A DNA stretch of 5,469 nt from an uncultured Methylococcaceae bacterium (GCA_903839795.1 CAIMDR010000473.1:1-5469); one strand, 5' to 3'; numbered from the stretch's first letter, positions 1 through 5,469 are shown. Made by a program: numbers and translations. The notes: generated by a model from the sequence alone, not told the origin.

Positions 1-43
1 GAACTTGATACAAGATACGAGTAATGCGGCCTGTTAAGGCTGT

Positions 44-568
44 TTATTTTTTCTTTTTGGGTGACATAACCATAATCATTTGACGACCTTCCATTTTCGG
101 AAACTGTTCAACGATGGCTATTTCTTCCAAATCTTTTTCGATACGTTTTAACAAATCCATACCGATTTCCCGATGCGCCATTTCACGCCCACGGTAACGT
201 ACTGTCACTTTGGTTTTATCACCATCGTTAAGAAATTTAACCAAACTTCTTAATTTAACTTGGTAATCACCTTCGTCGGTACCGGGTCTGAATTTAATTT
301 CTTTGACCTGGATTTGTTTTTGTTTCTTTTTGGCAATTTGCAGTTTTTTATTAAGCTCAAACTGGTATTTGCCGTAGTTCATTATCTTGCAAACGGGTGG
401 ATCCGCGTTTGGCGATATTTCTACTAAATCCAAGTCTGCCGCATAAGCAATCTGTTTGGCCTCATCCAGCGAGATAATACCTAATGCTTCACCCTCAGCA
501 CCTGTCACCCTCACCCGTCTTGCAGTGATTGCGTCGTTCAGGCGCGTTTCATCTTTTTTAGCAGCGAT
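44..568 (-). CDS. infC: Translation initiation factor IF-3, AUC start
   Basis: IF3 binds the 30S subunit, prevents premature 50S joining and proofreads start codon/initiator tRNA pairing. The product is 174 aa, close to the family's usual 170-180. The N-domain ends with the IF3 signature [12 protein letters not shown] (residues 57-68). A lysine-rich linker follows, then the C-domain with [15 protein letters not shown] (about 88-102) and RYRGREMAH (about 124-132), ending in a PKKKK tail. I place the start at an ATC codon (566-568). An in-frame TAG lies two codons upstream, a GGAGG sits 8 nt before the ATC, and the extra residues ([22 protein letters not shown]) supply the expected IF3 N-terminus. 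The first conventional start, GTG at 514, would remove 18 residues and has no ribosome-binding site. It begins 20 nt after the thrS stop, so it is surely in the same operon. No terminator is seen after it. rpmI is expected next but is outside the window. Confidence 0.95.
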   Translation of the reverse strand: MAAKKDETRLNDAITARRVRVTGAEGEALGIISLDEAKQIAYAADLDLVEISPNADPPVCKIMNYGKYQFELNKKLQIAKKKQKQIQVKEIKFRPGTDEGDYQVKLRSLVKFLNDGDKTKVTVRYRGREMAHREIGMDLLKRIEKDLEEIAIVEQFPKMEGRQMIMVMSPKKKK

Positions 569-581
569 ACCCTAATCCTCC
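566..581 (-). promoter_or_regulatory. infC ribosome-binding site with AUC start codon
   Basis: GGAGG (577-581) lies 8 nt ahead of ATC (566-568). No ATG, GTG or TTG is in frame between the upstream TAG and codon 19. In E. coli infC the start is AUU, and IF3 discriminates against such codons, giving negative feedback on its own synthesis. AUC is an analogous weak start. The same autocontrol is inferred here from the layout and is not shown directly. Confidence 0.8.
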
Positions 582-588
582 AAAAATA

Positions 589-2499
589 CTATTGTTTTCT
601 GTCCGCAATCTCTTGCTTTAACCGTTCGGTAAATTCACTGATTGACAGACTACCTAAATCTTCACCTTTTTGCGTGCGTACCGTAATATTTTGATCTTGT
701 AATTCTTTATCACCAATAATTACAAGATACGATACCCGTTGCATTGAATGCTCACGGATTTTAAACCCGATCTTCTCATTTCTCAAGTCTATTTTTACTC
801 TAACGCCTTCTTGCTCTAAATATCTCATGATTTGAGACGCATATTCAGCATGACGTTCAGCAATATCCAGCACGACAACTTGGACGGGAGCCAGCCAAAC
901 AGGGAAGGTTCCGGCGTATTGCTCGATTAAAATTCCGATAAACCGTTCCAGTGAACCGAGTATGGCTCTATGCAGCATAACAGGGACTTGTTTTGAACCG
1001 TCTTCGGCAATATAGGTTGCACCCAACCGCCCCGGCATGGAAAAATCGACCTGGATGGTGCCGCATTGCCAGACGCGACCAATACAATCTTTTAGCGAAA
1101 ATTCAATCTTGGGGCCATAAAAAGCACCCTCACCCGGCTGCAAATCCCATTTTAAGCCTTTGTTATTAAGCGCCAGTTCAAGTGCATTCTCGGCTTTGTC
1201 CCAGACCGCATCATCACCTACCCTGTTTTCAGGACGTGTTGATAATTTCATAATGACTTCTTCAAAGCCAAAGTCTTTATAAACCGAGAACAGCATATCA
1301 ATAAAAGTCGATACTTCATCCTGAATTTGACTTTCCGTACAAAAGATATGCGCATCATCCTGTACAAAATTTCTGACTCGCATCAAGCCATGTAGCGTAC
1401 CTGATGGCTCGTTACGGTGACAAGAACCAAATTCTGCGATGCGAATTGGCAAATCGCGATAACTTTTAATACCCTGATTGTAAATTTGAACATGACAGGG
1501 GCAATTCATTGGCTTAATCGCGTAATCACGATTTTCTGAATGCGTGGTAAAAATCATGGAGCCAAACTTATCCCAATGACCTGATTTTTCCCAAAGCGAT
1601 TTATCTACCAGTTGTGGCGTTTTAACTTCAGCGTAACCATTTACACGTAATTTTTCACGGATAAACTGTTCGATTTGCTGATAAATAACCCAGCCTTTCT
1701 CGTGCCAAAATACCATACCCGGTGCTTCTTCCTGGGTATGAAAAAAATCCAGTGTCTTGGCCAACTTACGATGATCACGCTTTTCAGCTTCTTCCAAACG
1801 ATGCAAGTAGGCTTGTAATTCTTTTTTATCGGCCCATGCTGTGCCGTAAATACGCTGCAACATTTCATTGTCAGAGTTGCCTCGCCAATAAGCGCCGGCA
1901 ATTTTCATCAATTTAAAGCTGCTTAATTTGCCTGTACTGGGCACATGAGGACCTCGACAAAGATCAGTAAATCCGCCTTGCTGATAAAGGGATAGATCCT
2001 GATCTGCCGGTATGGATTCGATAAGCTCTGCTTTATAGCTTTCGCCCTGTTCCTTAAAAAACTTTACCGCTTCATCCCTGCTTAATACGGTACGGCTAAT
2101 CGCATAATCTTCAGCGACCAGTTGCTGCATTTTTGCCTCAATCGCTATCAGATCATCCGGTGTAAACGGTCTTTGATAAGCAAAATCATAAAAAAAGCCA
2201 TTTTCGATAACCGGCCCAATAGTCACTTGTGCATCAGGAAATAACTGCTTAACAGCCTGCGCCAATAGATGTGCGGTTGAATGACGAATGACGTCAACAC
2301 CGGCTTCATCTTTTGCGGTTATAATTTGTAAGGTAGCGTCTTGATCAATTAGAGTACTGGCATCAACCAGAACCTCATTAACCCGTCCAGCCAAAGTTGC
2401 CTTTGCCAATCCTGATCCTATGGATTTAGCAACATCCATCACTGTAACAGCGTGGTCAAACTCACGACTAGAACCATCAGGAAGTGTAATTAAGGGCAT
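589..2499 (-). CDS. thrS: Threonyl-tRNA synthetase
   Basis: Class II aminoacyl-tRNA synthetase that charges tRNA-Thr with threonine in the cytoplasm. At 636 aa it is full length (E. coli 642). The TGS domain is at about 1-61. The editing domain that hydrolyses Ser-tRNA-Thr follows, with HSTAH (H73, H77) and CRGPH (C181, H185). The catalytic core is about 240-530, with zinc ligands C333, H384 and H510 in the expected places, motif 2 at [11 protein letters not shown] (R362), and motif 3 around R519 in LGSLERF. The C-terminal anticodon-binding domain starts near 535. All key residues are intact. The ATG at 2499 has only a weak AAAG-type ribosome-binding site. The gene sits 27 nt past an intrinsic terminator that follows tRNA-Val, which leaves no space for its own promoter. 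It is followed after 20 nt by infC. I see no obvious tRNA-Thr anticodon-loop mimic like the E. coli thrS operator in the short leader. Confidence 0.98.
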   Translation of the reverse strand: MPLITLPDGSSREFDHAVTVMDVAKSIGSGLAKATLAGRVNEVLVDASTLIDQDATLQIITAKDEAGVDVIRHSTAHLLAQAVKQLFPDAQVTIGPVIENGFFYDFAYQRPFTPDDLIAIEAKMQQLVAEDYAISRTVLSRDEAVKFFKEQGESYKAELIESIPADQDLSLYQQGGFTDLCRGPHVPSTGKLSSFKLMKIAGAYWRGNSDNEMLQRIYGTAWADKKELQAYLHRLEEAEKRDHRKLAKTLDFFHTQEEAPGMVFWHEKGWVIYQQIEQFIREKLRVNGYAEVKTPQLVDKSLWEKSGHWDKFGSMIFTTHSENRDYAIKPMNCPCHVQIYNQGIKSYRDLPIRIAEFGSCHRNEPSGTLHGLMRVRNFVQDDAHIFCTESQIQDEVSTFIDMLFSVYKDFGFEEVIMKLSTRPENRVGDDAVWDKAENALELALNNKGLKWDLQPGEGAFYGPKIEFSLKDCIGRVWQCGTIQVDFSMPGRLGATYIAEDGSKQVPVMLHRAILGSLERFIGILIEQYAGTFPVWLAPVQVVVLDIAERHAEYASQIMRYLEQEGVRVKIDLRNEKIGFKIREHSMQRVSYLVIIGDKELQDQNITVRTQKGEDLGSLSISEFTERLKQEIADRKQ

Positions 2500-2526
2500 C
2501 TTTATAGTTTCTTTAGTTGCTACAAT

Positions 2527-2554
2527 AAAAAAAGCACCGCTATTGCAGTGCTTT
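2527..2554 (-). terminator. Rho-independent terminator after tRNA-Val, upstream of thrS
   Basis: Read on the minus strand, AAAGCACTGC (2554-2545), loop AATA and GCGGTGCTTT (2540-2531) form a 10-bp stem with one G-U pair. The stem runs into a continuous seven-T tract (2533-2527). It begins 6 nt after the tRNA CCA end and finishes 27 nt before the thrS ATG. It should end the tRNA transcript. Because thrS has no promoter after it, it must be read through at some rate. Confidence 0.85.
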
Positions 2555-2560
2555 AATGTC

Positions 2561-2637
2561 TGGTAGGCGCGATTGGACTCGAACCAACGACCCCCACCAT
2601 GTCAAGGTGGTGCTCTAACCAACTGAGCTACGCGCCT
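2561..2637 (-). tRNA. tRNA-Val (anticodon GAC)
   Basis: A 77-nt cloverleaf. The acceptor stem AGGCGCG/CGCGCCT is a perfect 7 bp. The D arm is GCTCAGTTGGTTAGAGC. The anticodon stem CCACC/GGTGG carries loop TTGACAT with anticodon GAC (2601-2603 on the plus strand), reading valine codons GUC and GUU. The T arm carries TTCGAGT. Discriminator A and CCA are encoded (2561-2564). From the D arm to the T arm it is almost identical to E. coli tRNA-Val(GAC), with a different acceptor stem. It has its own promoter upstream and a strong terminator just downstream, and lies directly ahead of thrS. Confidence 0.98.
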
Positions 2638-2654
2638 GAAGTTTAGGTAACTTC
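2638..2654 (-). other. Small hairpin in the 5' leader of tRNA-Val
   Basis: On the minus strand GAAGTT (2654-2649), loop ACCTA and AACTTC (2643-2638) form a perfect 6-bp stem that abuts the first base of the mature tRNA. It would lie in the precursor removed by RNase P. A role in processing is only a guess. Confidence 0.4.
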
Positions 2655-2665
2655 AAGAGCTGACC

Positions 2666-2693
2666 ATTATACCAACAGATTTTAGTTACGCAA
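2666..2693 (-). promoter_or_regulatory. Sigma-70 promoter for tRNA-Val (and thrS-infC)
   Basis: A perfect -10 TATAAT (2671-2666) is preceded by TGG, giving an extended -10 (TGnTATAAT). A partial -35, TTGCGT (2693-2688), lies 16 bp upstream. The start of transcription would be near 2659, giving a 5' leader of about 22 nt before the tRNA. This is the only good promoter ahead of the tRNA-thrS-infC block. Confidence 0.75.
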
Positions 2694-2724
2694 CCCTTAG
2701 CCGCATCCAATACCAAATTAGCCT

Positions 2725-2754
2725 AAAAAACTTCATGTAAATTGATAGCATGAA
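2725..2754 (-). terminator. Possible AT-rich terminator downstream of tag
   Basis: On the minus strand TTCATG (2754-2749) and CATGAA (2737-2732) form a 6-bp stem with an 11-nt loop, followed by G and six Ts (2730-2725). The stem is weak and the loop large. The position, 18 nt after the tag stop codon and ahead of the tRNA promoter, is right. A second AT-rich hairpin (AATAATG/CATTATT, 2772-2754) directly precedes it and overlaps the last base of the stop codon. Confidence 0.4.
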
Positions 2755-2771
2755 ATAATGCACGACATTAT

Positions 2772-3353
2772 TTATGAATACTTTCTTTTAATTTCAGCAT
2801 ACCTAAAACAATCAGTTGTGTGGTCATTTACCATGCCTGTCGCCTGCATAAACGCATAACAAATGGTACCGCCGACAAATTTAAAACCACGTTTTTTTAG
2901 ATATTTACTCATTATTTCAGAGACACGGGTAGAAACCGGAATGTCAGCTGCCGCCTTATAACCACTATGAAAGGGCCTGCCATCTACAAATAACCAAATA
3001 TACTCATCAAAACTGCCAAAGCATTCTTGAACTGTCAAAAAGGCTTTAGCATTGCTGATAACGGAATTTACTTTTAATTTATGCCTTACAATACCTGAAT
3101 TAGCCATCAGTGAGTTGATTTTGTTATCGTCATAGGTTGCGATGATACCCGCTTCAAAATTGTCGAAGGCTTTTCTGTATTCTTCACGCTTTTTTAAGAT
3201 AGTGATCCAACTTAAACCAGCCTGAGCGCCTTCGAGCGTAAGCAGTTCAAATAAAAGCCGATCATTATGGACAGGTACACCCCACTCAACATCATGATAA
3301 TGTTCTTGAAGCGGCTCTGACAGAGCCCAGTTACATTTTTTTTCATGCTTCAT
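2772..3353 (-). CDS. tag: DNA-3-methyladenine glycosylase I
   Basis: Constitutive base-excision repair enzyme that cleaves the glycosidic bond of 3-methyladenine, leaving an abasic site. With the start chosen here it is 193 aa (E. coli Tag 187). The zinc site that ties the two ends together is intact: C7, H20, H178 and C182, matching E. coli C4, H17, H175, C179. Other family blocks are YHDVEWGVP (19-27), LEGAQAGLSWITILKKRE (40-57) with E41 and W49 of the base pocket, and KKRGFKFVGGTICYAFMQATG (153-173). The frame is open to a TTG at 3389, but the ATG at 3353 places the first zinc cysteine six residues in, as in relatives, and the putative promoter would start RNA near 3389. The ribosome-binding site is poor (GGG only). 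It appears monocistronic, between a terminator-bearing spacer and the tRNA-Val promoter. Confidence 0.93.
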   Translation of the reverse strand: MKHEKKCNWALSEPLQEHYHDVEWGVPVHNDRLLFELLTLEGAQAGLSWITILKKREEYRKAFDNFEAGIIATYDDNKINSLMANSGIVRHKLKVNSVISNAKAFLTVQECFGSFDEYIWLFVDGRPFHSGYKAAADIPVSTRVSEIMSKYLKKRGFKFVGGTICYAFMQATGMVNDHTTDCFRYAEIKRKYS

Positions 3354-3396
3354 AAATACCCAAAAGTAATTGACAATTTTTCTCACCAAAAAAATG

Positions 3397-3424
3397 ATAA
3401 TAATCTATTTAGCCGGTTAATCAA
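3397..3424 (-). promoter_or_regulatory. Candidate promoter for tag
   Basis: TTGATT (3424-3419) and TATTAT (3402-3397) are separated by 16 bp on the minus strand. Initiation near 3389 would give a leader of about 36 nt to the ATG at 3353. Both boxes match only in part (TTGACA, TATAAT), and AT-rich sequence makes chance matches common. Confidence 0.4.
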
Positions 3425-3856
3425 TAGTTCTTACTACTGAATCTGGTTTGACTCAAGATAACGGAGAAATGAATTATTGAACGGCAAACGAAGCGAATGC
3501 CTGCATGGAGGATATTGATTTTTTTATTTAACGAAAAAAAGTGCTTGTATAGATGTCCATGCGGTTAAAGCATATCTATCTATACAAGTGATGCCTCTAT
3601 TTCCTTGAGAGATATTGAAGCGAGGATGCCTGGTTAAGATGAGGGAATTTTAGTATTTTTATTTTATTCTCCTCAACACACCGTTATGCTACTCCTATTT
3701 TGCTCTACCTCCTGCCTTCATGCAGTCATTATCACAACCTTCTATTAAGGAGAGCGGGCTTGTTGCTACTGCAACTTTATTATTTTTATTATATGAAGTT
3801 TTATAGACGCCTATGCGCGGTATTACTGTCGAGAACCTGTAACTCTTATTATTTTA
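3425..3856. other. Gene-poor spacer between tag and the Hpt gene
   Basis: No open frame with a credible start and ribosome-binding site is seen on either strand. It contains the long minus-strand hairpin with a T tract (3534-3588), a lone minus-strand TATAAT (3793-3788), two imperfect copies of a GAAGCGA-ATGCCTG / GATATTGA motif (3490-3518 and 3611-3632), and a plus-strand GTTGC-TACT-GCAAC hairpin (3762-3775) followed by a T-rich run that points at no gene. Most of it would be the 3' untranslated region of the REC-Hpt transcript. Confidence 0.6.
3534..3588 (-). terminator. Likely intrinsic terminator of the REC-Hpt transcript
   Basis: A perfect 11-bp stem, CTTGTATAGAT (3588-3578 on the minus strand) with ATCTATACAAG (3554-3544). 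Inside is a symmetric 4x4 internal loop, a second 4-bp stem ATGC/GCAT and a 7-nt loop. The arm is followed by CAC and seven Ts (3540-3534). The 3-nt gap before the T tract and the AT-rich stem are slightly unlike a textbook terminator. It lies about 270 nt after the Hpt stop codon. Confidence 0.6.
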
Positions 3857-4342
3857 CTAGCGGGTTTTATTTAAATTATCATAATAAGAATTACTGATCG
3901 TCGGCGAGAGTGCGGCAACAATAAAACCGAACTCACGTTTGATGGCATTTATTTCAGCGTGTACAGCATCGCCTTTAAGCATCTCATATTGACTGACCCG
4001 TAACATCTCTTCCAGTCGCCGCACCATTCCTGCCAAGTTATCAAGTCCTAGAGTAGCCGCCGAGCCTTTTAGAGAGTGAACCCGGAGATGTGCCGCTGCC
4101 TTATCGCCATCGACCAAACTCTTGACTAGTAAAGTCATATCATTGGCGTGCAACTCGACAAAAAGATTCAATAATTCCAAGTATTTGTCGACATTACCAT
4201 TCACCAATGACTGGCAATACATCATATTTAACCCCGGTATTCCTGCCAGACGGGCCATGACCACTTCGCTACTTTTTTCTTGCAAAGAGTCCGGCGCAGC
4301 ATTAAACACAGAATCATAAGAAATAGCACTACCTGGCTTCAT
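3857..4342 (-). CDS. Stand-alone Hpt (histidine phosphotransfer) protein
   Basis: Hpt proteins relay a phosphoryl group between receiver domains in multistep phosphorelays. The product is about 161 aa. A linker of about 27 residues precedes a four-helix Hpt domain (about 28-142), with phosphoacceptor H89 in the motif HSLKGSAATLG (89-99). IPGL, about 54 residues ahead of the histidine, is typical of Hpt modules that end hybrid kinases. The frame opens at an ATG at 4366, but I prefer the ATG at 4342. It overlaps the REC stop as ATGA and has GGGGA just upstream, whereas 4366 has no ribosome-binding site and would overlap REC by 28 nt. This suggests translational coupling and a 1:1 partnership with the REC protein. 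There is no kinase or output domain. It could instead be the tail of a hybrid kinase separated by a frameshift, but both halves are intact. Confidence 0.85.
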   Translation of the reverse strand: MKPGSAISYDSVFNAAPDSLQEKSSEVVMARLAGIPGLNMMYCQSLVNGNVDKYLELLNLFVELHANDMTLLVKSLVDGDKAAAHLRVHSLKGSAATLGLDNLAGMVRRLEEMLRVSQYEMLKGDAVHAEINAIKREFGFIVAALSPTISNSYYDNLNKTR

Positions 4343-4851
4343 GCAATCCCCGATACTGGCAGCCATTTTAGTAAAGTAGCATAGAGAAAAGCCGGATTAA
4401 GAGGCTTGGCGATAAAGTCATTCATTCCCGCTTCAGTGCAAGCACGGCGATCCTCGGGGAAGGTATTCGCCGTAAACGCCACAATAGGTTTTGTTTCCCA
4501 CGGTATCAAATCGCGTATCGCTCGGACGGCTTCCAAGCCATTCATGTGAGGCATCTGAACATCCATCAAAATCAAATCATAGGCATTGGTTAAAACCTTT
4601 TCAAAAGCTTCCAAGCCATCTTCTGCCAATTCAACAACAATACCTGTATCGCGCAGCAGCTCCAAGACAATTTCACGACTAATGGCGTTGTCTTCCGCTA
4701 ACAAGAGTCTGGCACCTTGGTGGCGCAAACGTAATTGCATTTGCGCATCGGTTGCATCCGTTGTGGACATCATATCTCGACCACCTGACAAGTCACTTGA
4801 GCAATTCCCAACCATGCCAATAGTATTGGGCAGCGCCTGATAATGATTCAT
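4339..4851 (-). CDS. Single-domain response regulator (REC) protein
   Basis: A receiver domain takes phosphate from a histidine onto aspartate. The product is 170 aa. An N-terminal stretch of about 47 residues with no recognised domain is followed by REC at about 48-165. It has the acidic pair E53/D54 (LLLAEDN), phosphoacceptor D97 (LILMDVQMP), the switch T127 (FTANT) and K149 (AKPLNP). All are present, so phosphorylation should be possible. MNDFIAKP and LYATLLKWLP are typical of the last receiver of hybrid sensor kinases, and no DNA-binding or enzymatic output domain follows. The ATG at 4851 has GGAG 6 nt upstream and an in-frame stop 30 nt upstream, so it is a genuine start and not an internal Met of a longer frame. 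The stop overlaps the Hpt start as ATGA. No clear promoter was found in the AT-rich leader. Confidence 0.9.
   Translation of the reverse strand: MNHYQALPNTIGMVGNCSSDLSGGRDMMSTTDATDAQMQLRLRHQGARLLLAEDNAISREIVLELLRDTGIVVELAEDGLEAFEKVLTNAYDLILMDVQMPHMNGLEAVRAIRDLIPWETKPIVAFTANTFPEDRRACTEAGMNDFIAKPLNPAFLYATLLKWLPVSGIA
4340..4351 (-). promoter_or_regulatory. Coupled ribosome-binding site and ATGA junction, REC to Hpt
   Basis: GGGGA (4351-4347) lies 4 nt ahead of the ATG (4342-4340), whose last two bases plus the next A form the REC stop TGA. Such overlaps let terminating ribosomes reinitiate. The spacing is short, so reinitiation and not fresh loading is the likely mode. Confidence 0.6.
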
Positions 4852-5469
4852 AATTAACTCCAGAAAAATGATATAAGATTAAAAGTCACAAATTAAAAAA
4901 ACTGAATCTTATCACGCTAAAATTGCGGTAATTAAATTCAAAAAATTTAAAAAAACGACCCGTTAATTAACTTCATCGTGAGCTAGAAAGCTTATAATGT
5001 ATATATTTAGCCCACCCTAACTCATATAGTTTGGGCTCTGCTCGCGTCAGGATGTATTTTTCCATGATTTAATCATCACCACAATTCGTATAAATACTTA
5101 CGTATTATTACGTATAGACAGATGTACAATATTGTGATTTTAAAATAGACATTTCGCTACTGACGACTACCTACTTTGTAATTATTCAGCCCTTCCCTTT
5201 GAAACAAGAGGAATAAACATAAGTATTCGCTAAAAACCCGCTTTCAAAGATTGTGATAATATAGCTGATTGGAAGAAGATCTATTACAGATCACTTTAAA
5301 AGTATCTTGTAAAATGACATGAAACTGAGTGATGACTTATACTCGTTGCTCCAGTTTTTTAGCTTGACTGAGGTAACCCGAGATAAATCAAGATATTTTC
5401 GTTATTAGCTTGGCTGCCTGGTCTCAGCTATGAATTGATAGACTCACCCGCATCATTTTTAAAAATCAA
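4852..5469. other. AT-rich region upstream of the REC gene, no supported gene
   Basis: All six frames are broken by frequent stops. What is visible: an interrupted inverted repeat just ahead of the REC ribosome-binding site (4869-4880 / 4905-4914), a bulged hairpin AGCCCA/TGGGCT (5009-5037), a 13-bp palindrome ATGATTTAATCAT (5064-5076), the TACGTA palindrome (5099-5114), a 12-bp palindrome ATTTTTAAAAAT (5455-5466), and two open frames of about 30 codons (4973-5065 minus, 5319-5408 plus) that I do not consider supported genes. No confident promoter for the REC gene was found. Confidence 0.6.
5099..5114. repeat. 16-bp palindrome TACGTA-TTAT-TACGTA
   Basis: Two TACGTA half-sites, each itself palindromic, are separated by TTAT. 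CGTAT also occurs at 5087, 5101 and 5111. The form suits a binding site for a dimeric regulator, but AT-rich DNA produces such repeats by chance and no regulator is encoded nearby. Confidence 0.45.

Noticed and set aside
1641..1901. Minus-strand 86-codon frame inside thrS
   Set aside because: Out-of-frame shadow of the fully conserved thrS coding sequence, with no family resemblance.
3354..3389. Longer Tag N-terminus from TTG 3389 or GTG 3386
   Set aside because: It would add 11-12 residues absent from known Tag proteins, has no ribosome-binding site, and lies at the predicted transcription start.
3497..3568. Plus-strand 23-codon frame with a CxxxCPC ending
   Set aside because: No ribosome-binding site, and it runs through the A tract and into the minus-strand terminator hairpin.
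3762..3795. Plus-strand terminator-like hairpin GTTGC-TACT-GCAAC with T-rich tail
   Set aside because: Only a 5-bp stem with an interrupted T run, and no plus-strand gene precedes it.
3700..3897. Plus-strand 65-codon open frame starting with TTG
   Set aside because: No ribosome-binding site, AT-rich low-complexity product, and its 3' end overlaps the Hpt gene on the other strand.
4339..4366. Programmed -1 ribosomal frameshift joining REC to Hpt
   Set aside because: The frame relation is -1, but no X-XXY-YYZ slippery heptamer or downstream pseudoknot is evident. ATGA reinitiation explains the layout more simply.
4491..4840. Plus-strand frames opposite the REC gene
   Set aside because: Antisense shadows of a well-conserved receiver domain with serine-rich, non-family products.
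5428..5469. Possible C-terminal end of a minus-strand gene entering from the right edge (13 codons to TAG)
   Set aside because: Too short to judge. The other two frames are closed, and no terminator follows.

Overview
The window looks like a chromosomal segment of an AT-leaning gammaproteobacterium. The evidence is the translation-gene order tRNA-Val, thrS, infC, the gammaproteobacterial character of ThrRS, IF3 and Tag, and a classic Tag glycosylase. The IF3 and the REC/Hpt sequences remind me of Methylococcales (type I methanotrophs), but that placement is an impression, not a demonstrated result. Every supported gene lies on the minus strand, so transcription runs from high to low coordinates.

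Reading in the direction of transcription: (1) 5469-4852 is about 620 bp of AT-rich DNA with no convincing gene. It holds several palindromes and two tiny open frames. (2) 4851-3857 encodes two small phosphorelay proteins. The first is a receiver (REC) protein of 170 aa. The second is a histidine phosphotransfer (Hpt) protein of about 161 aa. Their junction is an ATGA stop/start overlap, and together they look like the C-terminal half of a hybrid sensor kinase expressed as two polypeptides. (3) 3856-3354 is a gene-poor spacer with a strong 11-bp hairpin followed by a T tract (likely terminator) and a candidate promoter for tag. (4) 3353-2772 is tag, 3-methyladenine DNA glycosylase I. (5) 2693-2527 holds an extended -10 promoter, a tRNA-Val(GAC) gene with encoded CCA, and a well-formed intrinsic terminator. 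(6) 2499-589 is thrS and 568-44 is infC. The latter most likely starts at an AUC codon directly behind a GGAGG ribosome-binding site. The usual next genes (rpmI, rplT) would lie beyond position 1.

The translation block makes sense as one transcription unit. No room exists for a promoter between the tRNA terminator and thrS, so thrS-infC is probably transcribed by read-through from the tRNA-Val promoter, and the hairpin may act as an attenuator. IF3 is expected to control its own synthesis through the rare start codon. The REC/Hpt pair has no histidine kinase beside it, so its partner must be encoded elsewhere. No mobile element, CRISPR array or defence system is visible.
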